Positions 31,675 through 40,019 are shown, counted from the first letter of the stretch. The stretch: DNA of 51,096 nucleotides from Cytophagales bacterium (GCA_947457925.1 CANGYA010000008.1:1-51096), one strand, 5' to 3'. Numbers and translations: made by a program. Notes: generated by a model from the letters alone, not told the origin.

Positions 31675-32757
31675 ATGATTAACGTAACAAAATCTTACCT
31701 CCCACCTCAAGAAGAATATAACGAATACCTCAAAGGTATTTGGCAAAGGGTGCATTTGACGAATCATGGTCCCCTTGTAACTGAATTAGAGGAAAGGCTC
31801 AAAGACTATTTGGGTGTCAAACATTTATTCTTTTTGAACAACGGGACAATAGCTATTCAGATAGCTATCAAGGCTTTAGACCTCAAAAACGAAATCATTA
31901 CTACGCCATTTTCGTATGTAGCCACTACGTCGAGTATTGTGTGGGAAAACTGTACGCCTGTTTTTGCAGACATTCACCCAAAGACTTACTGTATAGACCC
32001 TGCCGAAGTAGAAAAGAAAATAACAGAGAAAACAACGGCTATTTTGGCTACTCACGTTTACGGTAATCCGTGTGATGTAGAAGCCTTAGAAAAAATAGCT
32101 AAAAAATACAATTTGAAAGTAATTTATGATGCTGCCCATGCCTTTGGGGTAAAATATAAAAATACGTCTGTACTCAACTTTGGTGATATTTCTACGCTTA
32201 GTTTTCATGCTACCAAAATATTTCATACCATAGAAGGCGGTGCTATAGTAACCAACAATGACGAGTTGGCTCACCGTATTGCCTATATGCGGAACTTCGG
32301 TCATAACGGTTCAGAAGATTTTTGGGGAGTTGGTATCAATGGTAAAACCTCTGAATTTAATGCGGCTATGGGGCTTTGTATTTTACCTAATATGGACAAA
32401 ATCATTGCGAAACGCCGTTTGCTATCAGAAAGATATGATAAGATTTTAGAAAATTTAGGGCTTACTACGCCGTTAATAGACAGCAAAGTAACTTACAATT
32501 ATTCTTATTATCCGATAATCTTCAAATCCGAAAAAGATTTATTGGAAGTAAAAAAAATATTGAATGCGTCTAATATCTATCCACGTAGGTATTTTTATCC
32601 TTCTTTGAATACCTTGAACTATGTAAATAATACGCCAATGCCTATTTCAGAAGATATTTCTCGGCGTGTATTGTGCCTACCTCTATACTATGACTTACAA
32701 GAAGTAGAAGCAAAAATGATTGGTAACATCATTTTAAAAACATTAAAAAATATTTAA
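31675..32757 (+). CDS. DegT/DnrJ/EryC1/StrS family sugar aminotransferase
   Basis: 360 aa, PLP-dependent fold type I. NNGTIAIQIAIKAL at ~55-68 binds the PLP phosphate, ITTPFSYVATTSSI at ~75-88, VIYDAAHAFG at ~149-158 has the PLP-pyridine Asp152, and the Schiff-base Lys181 lies in STLSFHATKIFHTIEGGA. C-terminal Tyr/Arg-rich region RRYFYPSLNTL fits substrate binding. Converts a nucleotide-linked keto-sugar to an amino sugar using glutamate. It is followed 23 nt later by an ATP-grasp ligase, epimerase and phosphoesterase in a tight run, suggesting that the amino sugar is further modified. Confidence 0.9.
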   Translation: MINVTKSYLPPQEEYNEYLKGIWQRVHLTNHGPLVTELEERLKDYLGVKHLFFLNNGTIAIQIAIKALDLKNEIITTPFSYVATTSSIVWENCTPVFADIHPKTYCIDPAEVEKKITEKTTAILATHVYGNPCDVEALEKIAKKYNLKVIYDAAHAFGVKYKNTSVLNFGDISTLSFHATKIFHTIEGGAIVTNNDELAHRIAYMRNFGHNGSEDFWGVGINGKTSEFNAAMGLCILPNMDKIIAKRRLLSERYDKILENLGLTTPLIDSKVTYNYSYYPIIFKSEKDLLEVKKILNASNIYPRRYFYPSLNTLNYVNNTPMPISEDISRRVLCLPLYYDLQEVEAKMIGNIILKTLKNI

Positions 32758-32780
32758 ATCATATAAACTAATAAAAACAA

Positions 32781-33800
32781 ATGAATACAAAAATTTCTAT
32801 TGCAGTTACTGGGGTTGGTGGTGGCGTTGGACAAAGTATAATCAAATCCTTAATAGGGACAAACTATAATGTAGTTGCCTTAGACGGCGAAGTGTTAGCT
32901 ACAGGGCTTTTTGCTTCACCCAAAGCATATATTATTCCTTATGCTAACCACCAAGATTATATTCCTACACTCTTTAAAATATGCAAGGAGGAAAATTGTA
33001 AATTTTTATTTCCAGGTTTAGATGCAGAGCTACCAATTTTAGCACAACATAAACAATCTTTTTTGGAAATAGGAACTACAATAATTGTGAGTGACGCTAA
33101 AGTAATAGAAACTGCAGACAATAAATTATCAACTTACCAATTTTTATCTTCTTTAGGTTTCCCTACTCCACAAACTATGGTATTGTCTGATTATATTTCT
33201 ACTGGTCAAGGTGTACCCTTTCCTATGATTATTAAACCAAAGACTGGAGGCGCAAGGTCAAAAGATGTATTCTTGGTTAAGAATCAAGGTGACTTACAGC
33301 AGCTTATCATGTTGAAAAATTTAGAGCTTAATCAATATGTAGCACAAGAATACATACAAGGTGAAGAATATACTTGTGGTTCTATAAATTTTGATGGTGT
33401 ATGCTATGGTGTTATTGTAATGAAAAGGACATTACGTGATGGTGATACCTACAAATGCTTTACAGAGATAAATCCAACAATTGAGCAACTTTTATTCAAA
33501 GTGTATCAACATTTGGTACCTTTTGGGGCTTGTAACATACAACTTAGGATGCGAGATGGAATACCTTATATCTTTGAAATTAATGCACGTTGCTCTGGGA
33601 CAACAGCTGCAAGGGCATTAGCAGGTTTTAATGAACCAAAGATGATAATAGATTACTTACTCAAAGGCGAATTACCTTCGTTCTCTATTAAGCCAACAGC
33701 TATTGTAAGGTATTGGAAAGAGCTAGTCATACAACAAGAAAACATACAAATTTTAGAAACAGAGCAGAAGTTAATCAACCACTCTCCAAAAACATTATGA
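32781..33800 (+). CDS. ATP-grasp ligase (carbamoyl-phosphate-synthase-like fold)
   Basis: 339 aa. N-terminal pre-ATP-grasp Rossmann part (ISIAVTGVGGGVGQSIIKSL, FLFPGLDAELPIL), then the ATP-grasp: TADNKLSTYQFL, FPMIIKPKTGGARSKDVFLV with the ATP-binding Lys, AQEYIQGEEYTCG, and metal-binding IPYIFEINARCSGTT near 265-280. ATP-grasp enzymes couple a carboxylate, via acyl phosphate, to an amine; in polysaccharide loci they are thought to attach amino acids or similar groups. Next to an aminotransferase, ligation to an amino sugar is plausible but unproven. Stop and the next ATG overlap (ATGA, 33797-33800). Confidence 0.85.
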   Translation: MNTKISIAVTGVGGGVGQSIIKSLIGTNYNVVALDGEVLATGLFASPKAYIIPYANHQDYIPTLFKICKEENCKFLFPGLDAELPILAQHKQSFLEIGTTIIVSDAKVIETADNKLSTYQFLSSLGFPTPQTMVLSDYISTGQGVPFPMIIKPKTGGARSKDVFLVKNQGDLQQLIMLKNLELNQYVAQEYIQGEEYTCGSINFDGVCYGVIVMKRTLRDGDTYKCFTEINPTIEQLLFKVYQHLVPFGACNIQLRMRDGIPYIFEINARCSGTTAARALAGFNEPKMIIDYLLKGELPSFSIKPTAIVRYWKELVIQQENIQILETEQKLINHSPKTL

Positions 33801-34591
33801 AAGTATTATTTACTGGTGGCGGAAGTATTGCTACAGCGTACTTGCAACGATATGCCGCAGATGTTGTATCCTTACGGAAACAACCTGATGCCCAGTGGTA
33901 TCAATTACTAGAAAATTATGATGTTATTATACATAATGCGGCTAATTTGGACTTTAATCAACCTCTAACTACTTTAATTCAGGATAATTTTGATATAACA
34001 CGAAGATTATTAGATACTATTTTTCAATATTATCCTACAAAACATTTTATTTATATAGGAAGTATGAGTTATTTAGAAACAGCAACGACATATATAACAC
34101 CACAAAAGATGTCAAACTATGCTTTTTCTAAGTATTTAGGGGAAGTTTATTGTTTACAACACCCACACCTATATACCAGCATCGTTAGATTTTCAACATT
34201 ATTTTACCAAAATCCGTTTAAAGATGGCATTTCTAAATTAATTTATGAAGCTGCAACTAAGGGTAGTATTACTTTAATAGACGGGGGAATTGCTGTTCGT
34301 GATATACTACCCATAGATGTAGCTGTTCAATACCTATACAAATTAGCTAATACCACTGTCCTAGCTAGTAGCACCTTGAATATAGCTTCTCATAAAGCAA
34401 CATCTTTTGCAGAAATAGCTAATTATTTATTAAGAAAGGATAGTACTTTAGAAATAAATAATTATCAGAGTCAATCTATTATGCCTTCTATTCTAGCTGA
34501 TTTTCCTCCTCAAATAGATAATAAACTAGACAAAATAGATTTTATTATAGAAAATTATATTAGTGAGTATTTTAGTTCTCTAAAACCATGA
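33797..34591 (+). CDS. NAD-dependent epimerase/dehydratase (SDR), short form
   Basis: 264 aa from the ATG at 33797, which overlaps the ATP-grasp stop as ATGA. MKVLFTGGGSIATAYLQRY is a variant nucleotide motif, IIHNAANLDFNQPL and FIYIGSMSYLE supply the usual strands and active-site Ser, and NYAFSKYLGEVY has the YxxxK pair near 115-119. About 50 residues shorter than typical extended SDRs. Its ATG and stop both overlap neighbours by 4 nt, so it is translated as part of a fixed set. A longer upstream version to 33713 is only open frame inside the ATP-grasp gene. Confidence 0.82.
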   Translation: MKVLFTGGGSIATAYLQRYAADVVSLRKQPDAQWYQLLENYDVIIHNAANLDFNQPLTTLIQDNFDITRRLLDTIFQYYPTKHFIYIGSMSYLETATTYITPQKMSNYAFSKYLGEVYCLQHPHLYTSIVRFSTLFYQNPFKDGISKLIYEAATKGSITLIDGGIAVRDILPIDVAVQYLYKLANTTVLASSTLNIASHKATSFAEIANYLLRKDSTLEINNYQSQSIMPSILADFPPQIDNKLDKIDFIIENYISEYFSSLKP

Positions 34592-35232
34592 AAACCATTC
34601 TATTTAGTGATGTACACGGCAATCTGCCTGCATTAGAAAAAATGTTAGAGGCAACGCAAGATGCCGACAACTATATTTGTCTAGGAGATATAGTAAACTA
34701 TGGACCTTGGAGTAATGAATGTGTAGAGTTGACGCATTCTATAAAAAATTGTATAGTTTTACAAGGTAACCATGAGTTATACTTTTTAGAGAATAAATAT
34801 GAAGGCAGCAATGAAGTAGCATTAGCCTTTTTCTCTCATTGTATAAAAACTTTTCACTCACATCATCTTATCAAAAATTTACCAATATCATACCTATTTC
34901 ATGACTTTATTTGTATTCATACACTATTCAACAAAAATATTTATCCAGACACTCCCCTTGTATTAGACAATAACTATATTATTGGACACTCACATCACCA
35001 ATTCTACCGAGAAATTTCTCCGTTCAAAGTATATAACACGGGTAGTGTTGGGCAAAATAGAAAATATATTAACATAATCAATTATATAGAAGTAATAGAA
35101 AGTAACCAAAACCTATGTTTTAATCTGTGTATGATGCCTTATGATATTAATAAAGTAATAAATGAAATGATTAGTAGGAACTATCCTACTATTTGTTTGA
35201 ATTATTATAGAGATAAACAGATTTTAAAGTAG
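34588..35232 (+). CDS. Calcineurin-like metallophosphoesterase
   Basis: 214 aa. All phosphoesterase motifs in order: FSDVHGN (residues ~6-12), CLGDIVNYGP (~31-40), LQGNHELY (~59-66), and IGHSHHQF with NTGSVGQNR (~131-152). Binuclear metal enzyme, small YfcE/MJ0936-like form, cytoplasmic. It overlaps the upstream epimerase by 4 nt, so probably serves the same pathway, for example removing a phosphate from a sugar or nucleotide intermediate. Last gene of the four-gene run; a weak stem (AACTGCA / TGCAGTT, 35242-35263) follows. Confidence 0.87.
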   Translation: MKTILFSDVHGNLPALEKMLEATQDADNYICLGDIVNYGPWSNECVELTHSIKNCIVLQGNHELYFLENKYEGSNEVALAFFSHCIKTFHSHHLIKNLPISYLFHDFICIHTLFNKNIYPDTPLVLDNNYIIGHSHHQFYREISPFKVYNTGSVGQNRKYINIINYIEVIESNQNLCFNLCMMPYDINKVINEMISRNYPTICLNYYRDKQILK

Positions 35233-35241
35233 TATATTGTT

Positions 35242-35263
35242 AACTGCATCTTTTTTTGCAGTT
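35242..35263 (+). terminator. Weak terminator-like stem after the phosphoesterase
   Basis: AACTGCA / TGCAGTT with a T-rich loop, 10 nt after the stop codon. Only 7 bp, so low confidence. The rest of the 407-nt gap to 35640 is taken up mainly by the MITE-like element 35407-35582. Confidence 0.35.
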
Positions 35264-35406
35264 CTGCCATGATTATACAAGTTTATTTTTGTAATAATCT
35301 TACAGTATCTCTACCCATACACTACTCAAAATATTTTAGCAATTATTCATCAAAGAGAGTTGCTATTAAGATAGCATAATTTTGATCATGGGTATGACTT
35401 TACGTT

Positions 35407-35582
35407 GGACTTGTTTAGTTGCTTTTGTATAGCGTCATTTGGGAACACAGATGACACCCGCAATGGAATTGGGATTTTACGGATAAAACACTGATTTTTT
35501 AATTTTTTATCCGTAAAAATCACTCTAATCAGTGTTATCAGTGTGCTAAACTTATGCTATTACATTTCAACTAAACAAGTCC
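35407..35582. mobile_element. MITE-like element, 176 nt, with 15-bp terminal repeats
   Basis: Perfect terminal inverted repeats GGACTTGTTTAGTTG (35407-35421) and CAACTAAACAAGTCC (35568-35582). Inside, ATTTTACGGATAAAA (35474-35488) faces TTTTATCCGTAAAAAT (35505-35520), and ACACTGAT faces ATCAGTGT. The GTGTTATCAGTGTG and GGGATTTTACGGAT words resemble intergenic sequences seen in many Bacteroidota. No ORF. Confidence 0.55.
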
Positions 35583-35639
35583 GTTATTAAATCATTACAA
35601 GTATGTGATGCTCAGTATAAATTCTAAACCAATTAACCT

Positions 35640-36590
35640 ATGAATAGTATAGATGTTTCATTTATTGTTACTTGCTATAATTTTGAGAACTATATAAAAG
35701 CAGCTATAGAGAGTATTCTTGCGCAAGAATGTAATTATACTATAGAAATCATTATAGTCGATGATGCTTCAATAGATTCTTCAGTAAAAATTATTCAACA
35801 ATTTACTCATAACGACCATATTACATTCATTCAACATTCTACTAATACAGGAGCAAGTGTTTCTATCAATGAAGCTTTTGCTATCTCAAAAGGGAAATAC
35901 ATTTGCCGTTTTGACGGAGATGATAAATGGCAACCTGACTTTTTAGCCACGCTTATTCCTATTTTGGAACAAAACCCTGATGTGGGAATGGTTTTTGGCA
36001 ATTACATTCCCATAGACGCAGATGGAGTTACAGCTACGCCCCAAAAAGTAGCTCGACCAGCCTACTTACAACAAAAAGACAATGATTTCAATGAAATTTT
36101 AAAGAAATACTACATCAATGCTCCTACAATTATCTTCCGAAAAGAAGCCTTAGAAACGGTTTTTCCTATTCCGCTAAAATTTGGAAATTTTTTAGATTGG
36201 TACGTCAGCCTTTCAGTGCTTAGGAATTGGAAAAGTTATTATTATGACCAAGCCTTAGCTTATTATCGTGTGCATCACACCAATAACCACCGCAGGGCTG
36301 TTATGAATGGAACAGATGAAAAAGTTACAGCACTAATTTTGCAAGAATTTTTGCTGAAAAATTCAATTTTTAAAGAAACAGATAAACGGAAAATAATAGC
36401 CAGCCACTATCATGATTTAGCCATGAAATACTACTCGGCAGATATGCCCAAAGACGCAAACAGATGTTTCTATGAAGCCTTTAAACACAAAAAAAGCTAT
36501 TTAGGTAATCCTCGTTTCATACAGTTTTATGTCATCAATACTTTAGGAAAGAAAAGATATGAAAAATTAAAACAGTATGTCAAAAGATAA
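35640..36590 (+). CDS. GT2-family glycosyltransferase
   Basis: 316 aa. Canonical GT-A start VSFIVTCYNFENYIKAAIES, EIIIVDDASIDSSVKII with the VDDAS nucleotide Asp (~40-44), NTGASVSINEAFAISKGKYI, and the metal site FDGDDKW (~95-101). C-terminal part with FRKEALETVFPIP and YYRVHHTNNH is typical of capsule and O-antigen GT2 enzymes. No transmembrane segments; acts on lipid-linked sugars at the inner face of the membrane. Single gene flanked by the MITE-like element and by a short gap before the dioxygenase gene. Confidence 0.88.
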   Translation: MNSIDVSFIVTCYNFENYIKAAIESILAQECNYTIEIIIVDDASIDSSVKIIQQFTHNDHITFIQHSTNTGASVSINEAFAISKGKYICRFDGDDKWQPDFLATLIPILEQNPDVGMVFGNYIPIDADGVTATPQKVARPAYLQQKDNDFNEILKKYYINAPTIIFRKEALETVFPIPLKFGNFLDWYVSLSVLRNWKSYYYDQALAYYRVHHTNNHRRAVMNGTDEKVTALILQEFLLKNSIFKETDKRKIIASHYHDLAMKYYSADMPKDANRCFYEAFKHKKSYLGNPRFIQFYVINTLGKKRYEKLKQYVKR

Positions 36591-36729
36591 TTTACCCCAA
36601 GCACTGTGCCTTTATCATTGAGGCAAATCTGCTCTTTTGCTTATCCGTACTAAATTGCGTACTTTTACAAAGTTTTTGGTAGTAACATTACATCTTTTAC
36701 TTGTTTTAATTTATTCCTCTACAATAAAA

Positions 36730-37569
36730 ATGACTAAAATTGCATTTAAAATTAATGAAAAAGTACATGAAGTTTCAGTAGAAGGTTCACCAGCTTTTGC
36801 ATTTGGTAAAGCCGAAACACTTTCGTCTGCTATCACAGATATTACTTACCATCAGGCGTGGTATCCCAAAGGCTTTGAAGTATTTGATTTGCTGTCTGTG
36901 AAAGAATTTGAGCATTTAAAACAAGGTATCACACACAGTATCAAAAACCTTATTGAGAAAGAATTACAAATCAGCTTACCTAATTTTGATTTAACCAAGT
37001 ACCACCATATCATTAAAACAGATACAGACCACTTTAAAATTGTCAGTAAAACAAGAGATTTATTTTCTGGCGACTTTACTTTCTCTGTACAATCTCTTAT
37101 TCCAAGTCTTGAAAAGTTTTTGGGGTTTCAACTTATAGATATAAACCCTAAAGATGAAACAAAAATGCACATTATTGTTCGCATCAACCGTCCTCATTCG
37201 AATGACTACAACCCTCCGCACAAAGATATTTATGAAGGCGTAGATGGAGAAAACTACATTCCTTTGTTCATTAATTTTTGGATACCTATATGTGGCGTAA
37301 CAGAAAACTCTGCCTTGCCTATTTCGCCTGCTAGTCATTTAATTCCTGAAAATCAAATATTGAGGACTTTTGATGGTGCAGTAGTAGCTGGCAACAAATA
37401 CAGAGTGCGTATGATTAAAGAGTGGGCTGGTAACAATGTTTTGGAAAGGGCGAAGGTGGCAGACGGGCAGGTATTGGTATTTAGCTCACACCTTATTCAT
37501 GGATTGGCTATCAATGACGAAGAAGACTTGACAAGGGTAGCTTTGGAGTTTAGACTTTTCAAAAAGTAG
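36730..37569 (+). CDS. Phytanoyl-CoA dioxygenase-like 2-oxoglutarate/Fe(II) oxygenase
   Basis: 279 aa from the ATG at 36730. Double-stranded beta-helix iron site: H164-x-D166 in NPPHKDIYEG, distal His near 254-257 in VLVFSSHLIHGLA, and Arg269/275 in TRVALEFRLF for 2-oxoglutarate. HIIVRINRPHSNDYNPPHKD and FINFWIPICG, SALPISPASH are typical PhyH strands. The family hydroxylates carbon centres with oxygen and 2-oxoglutarate. A longer frame from TTG 36637 adds a hydrophobic run but starts in a stretch that looks non-coding. As the last gene of the polysaccharide locus before a strong terminator, it may hydroxylate a sugar or acyl substituent; unproven. Confidence 0.8.
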   Translation: MTKIAFKINEKVHEVSVEGSPAFAFGKAETLSSAITDITYHQAWYPKGFEVFDLLSVKEFEHLKQGITHSIKNLIEKELQISLPNFDLTKYHHIIKTDTDHFKIVSKTRDLFSGDFTFSVQSLIPSLEKFLGFQLIDINPKDETKMHIIVRINRPHSNDYNPPHKDIYEGVDGENYIPLFINFWIPICGVTENSALPISPASHLIPENQILRTFDGAVVAGNKYRVRMIKEWAGNNVLERAKVADGQVLVFSSHLIHGLAINDEEDLTRVALEFRLFKK

Positions 37570-37589
37570 TACAAGATTAATTTTATAGT

Positions 37590-37630
37590 AAAAATAAGAG
37601 ATAACATTACGTATGCTATCTCTTATTTTT
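37590..37630 (+). terminator. Strong intrinsic terminator after the dioxygenase gene
   Basis: AAAAATAAGAGATA / TATCTCTTATTTTT, 14-bp perfect stem with a T run, 20 nt after the stop. It ends the polysaccharide locus. The ATG at 37613 lies in its loop, arguing that the next gene starts at 37655. Confidence 0.75.
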
Positions 37631-37654
37631 AGCCCTCAAACTCTTTTCAAATTT

Positions 37655-38107
37655 ATGCAACATCTCAAAGAAAAACTCCTTCAAAAATGTTTCCAAACTA
37701 TTGAAAACCAACTACTTATGATAGAAAAAGGTATAGCAGAAGCTCAAGCAGCAGCCAATGAAGATACAAAAAGTAGTGCAGGAGATAAATACGAAACTAC
37801 CCGTGCTATGATGCAGATAGAAATAGAAAACCTGTCTAAAAGATTAGCTGATGCACAAAAATTGTTACAGATTTTGCAGCAAATTGTTATGCAACAGCAC
37901 TATACTACGGCTGTGATAGGAGCAGTAGTAGCCACCACACAAGGCAATTATTTTATAGCTGTGGGAATAGGCAAAGTTACGATAGAAGGTATAGATTTTT
38001 TTGTGGTTTCTCCGCAGTCGCCTATTGGTGCAAAGTTACATCATACTAAAGTACAAGATACAATTAGTTTCAACGGAAAAAAATTTACTATTACAGCCAT
38101 TTATTAA
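37655..38107 (+). CDS. GreA/GreB-like protein of Bacteroidota type
   Basis: 150 aa from the ATG at 37655. N-terminal ~85 residues form a helical hairpin or coiled coil (LIEKGIAEAQ-like: QLLMIEKGIAEAQAAANEDT, GDKYETTRAMMQIEIENLSK), and the C-terminal ~65 residues match the GreA/GreB FKBP-like domain (FIAVGIGKVTIEG, VVSPQSPIGAKL, DTISFNGKKFTITAI). Transcription-cleavage factors have acidic residues at the coiled-coil tip; here the tip region carries EDTKSSAGDKYE. Small proteins like this are often mis-named 3-oxoacyl-ACP synthase in Bacteroidota; no such catalytic motif is present. Role at RNA polymerase is inferred. Confidence 0.75.
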   Translation: MQHLKEKLLQKCFQTIENQLLMIEKGIAEAQAAANEDTKSSAGDKYETTRAMMQIEIENLSKRLADAQKLLQILQQIVMQQHYTTAVIGAVVATTQGNYFIAVGIGKVTIEGIDFFVVSPQSPIGAKLHHTKVQDTISFNGKKFTITAIY

Positions 38108-38158
38108 AAATTTATTTGGCATTAAAACTTCCAAACAAGGCGAAAGCTGAGAGGTTAG

Positions 38159-38190
38159 TTTGTGTAAACTACTTTGTTTGCCTACTTTTG
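38159..38190 (+). promoter_or_regulatory. Promoter of dxs
   Basis: TTTG (38159-38162), 20-nt spacer, TACTTTTG (38183-38190): full match to the Bacteroidota consensus. Predicted start near 38197, 15 nt before the ATG at 38212, which confirms that start over the upstream in-frame one at 38116. Confidence 0.7.
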
Positions 38191-38211
38191 CACAATAATC
38201 TTACCTCTATC

Positions 38212-39987
38212 ATGTTAGCTACCATTCACAGCCCCAAAGACTTACGATTGTTGCCCTTTACTGCCCTGCCTACCGTTTGCCAAGCACTGCGAGAGTTTAT
38301 TATTGAGCAAGTGGCTATACATGGCGGACATTTGGGGGCAAGTTTGGGGGTCGTGGAACTCACCGTAGCACTGCATTATGTTTTTGATACACCCAACGAT
38401 TTATTGGTTTGGGACGTAGGGCATCAGGCGTATGGACATAAGATTTTGACAGAAAGACGTGAGGTTTTTCACACCAACCGCAAACTCAATGGTATTTCGG
38501 GCTTCCCGAAACGTGCCGAAAGTCAATATGATACTTTTGATGTAGGACATTCTTCTACGGCTATCAGTGCTGCGTTGGGCATGGCTGCTGCTGCACAATT
38601 AAGCCAACAGTTTGATAAACAACACATTGCGGTAGTAGGTGATGGAGCTTTAACGGCAGGTTTGGCATTTGAAGGGCTGAATAATGCGGGAAGTATGACT
38701 CCTCCGCCTAACTTGTTGATTATCATTAACGATAATCAAATGTCTATAGACGAAAACGTAGGGGCTTTGAACCAACAAGCCCAACAGCAAGGTTACAAAG
38801 CCTACGAAAACCTTTTTGAAAGTTTGAATATTCCGATAGTAGCTGCCATTGACGGACATGACATCAACGCATTGCTTGATACATTGACACAACAAAAAAA
38901 GGCTACAGGCGTAAGGGCTATTTACTGCAAAACAGTAAAGGGGAAAGGCTATGAACAAGCTGAAAATGACCAAGTTACGTGGCATGCACCGGGTCTTTTT
39001 GATAAAGTTACAGGCAAAATTTATCAAAAAACTATTAGCACACCACAGCCACCCAAGTATCAAGATGTTTTTGGGCTAACTCTTATCAAATTGGCTGCAC
39101 AAAACCCTCAAATTGTGGGAGTTACGCCAGCTATGTTGTCGGGTTCGTCTATGCGTTTATTCAAAGAAAAATTCCCAGCACGTACTTTTGATGTGGGCAT
39201 AGCCGAACAGCACGCCGTTACATTTTCGGCAGGTTTGGCTACACAAGGTTTTTTACCCTACTGCAATATCTATTCTACATTTCTGCAAAGAGCCTATGAC
39301 CAAGTAATTCATGATGTCTGTATCCAACGCCTCAAAGTCGTGTTTTGTTTGGACAGGGCAGGGTTGGTTGGGCAAGACGGTGCTACGCATCATGGCAATT
39401 ATGACATAGCGTATTTGCGTTGTGTGCCTAATTTGGTGGTGGCTGCCCCTATGAACGAAGTGGATTTAGCTAATCTACTTTATACCGCACAACTACCTGA
39501 CAACCAACTAAGTATGAGTATCAGATACCCAAGAGGGCAGGGCGTATTGGCAGATTGGGAAAGACCTTTTGAGGCTATTCGTATCGGCAAAGGTGTATGT
39601 GTAAGTGCAGGCGAAAAAATAGCTATGTTGAGTATTGGGCATATTGGCAATTTTGTGCAAAAAGCCTTGCAACAATTAGCTACGCAAAATATTTTCCCTT
39701 CGCATTACGATATGCGTTTCGTAAAACCCTTAGATACTGCACTTTTACAAACTATCTTTGACAAATACCCTACTTTGATTACGATAGAAGACGGCTGTTT
39801 AATGGGAGGTTTTGGCAGTGCGGTGTTGGAATATGCCCAAGAAGTAGGCTATAAAGGCAACATTCAACGCATGGGGCTACCCGATACAGTGATAGAACAT
39901 GGTGAACCTGCGGAACTGTACGACCTCTGTGGAATAGGTGTGGCAGGTATCGTAGAAAAAACCTATAAGGTCTTTCAGACTTTATAG
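38212..39987 (+). CDS. dxs: 1-deoxy-D-xylulose-5-phosphate synthase
   Basis: 591 aa from the ATG at 38212. Thiamine diphosphate enzyme that joins pyruvate and glyceraldehyde 3-phosphate in the first step of the MEP isoprenoid pathway. Motifs: HGGHLGASLGVVEL, VWDVGHQAYGHKIL, GHSSTAISAALGMA, the ThDP site VVGDGALTAGLAFEGLNNAG...IINDNQMSID (residues ~142-180), FDVGIAEQHAVTFSAGLA with the catalytic Glu, DRAGLVGQDGATHHG, and a C-terminal transketolase domain (MRFVKPLD, IEDGCLMGGFGSAV). Somewhat shorter than the ~620-aa norm. The last codons (KTYKVFQTL) and the TAG stop lie inside the hairpin 39961-39989, so the C-terminus is encoded by a repeat-like palindrome. Confidence 0.95.
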   Translation: MLATIHSPKDLRLLPFTALPTVCQALREFIIEQVAIHGGHLGASLGVVELTVALHYVFDTPNDLLVWDVGHQAYGHKILTERREVFHTNRKLNGISGFPKRAESQYDTFDVGHSSTAISAALGMAAAAQLSQQFDKQHIAVVGDGALTAGLAFEGLNNAGSMTPPPNLLIIINDNQMSIDENVGALNQQAQQQGYKAYENLFESLNIPIVAAIDGHDINALLDTLTQQKKATGVRAIYCKTVKGKGYEQAENDQVTWHAPGLFDKVTGKIYQKTISTPQPPKYQDVFGLTLIKLAAQNPQIVGVTPAMLSGSSMRLFKEKFPARTFDVGIAEQHAVTFSAGLATQGFLPYCNIYSTFLQRAYDQVIHDVCIQRLKVVFCLDRAGLVGQDGATHHGNYDIAYLRCVPNLVVAAPMNEVDLANLLYTAQLPDNQLSMSIRYPRGQGVLADWERPFEAIRIGKGVCVSAGEKIAMLSIGHIGNFVQKALQQLATQNIFPSHYDMRFVKPLDTALLQTIFDKYPTLITIEDGCLMGGFGSAVLEYAQEVGYKGNIQRMGLPDTVIEHGEPAELYDLCGIGVAGIVEKTYKVFQTL

Positions 39988-39989
39988 GT
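39961..39989. terminator. ACCTATAAGG-type hairpin overlapping the dxs stop (family A copy 4)
   Basis: ACCTATAAGGTC / GACTTTATAGGT, 11 of 12 bp paired plus a G-U, loop TTTCA. The stop codon TAG of dxs is within the right arm. Between convergent dxs and porV, so probably a shared terminator. Confidence 0.55.
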
Positions 39990-40019
39990 TTGGTATAATA
40001 GTTTTTACTAAAAATATTT

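Noticed and set aside
36637-36729. N-terminal hydrophobic extension of the dioxygenase
   Set aside because: Starts at TTG, looks like intergenic AT-rich sequence, and such enzymes are cytoplasmic; the ATG at 36730 begins the conserved protein.
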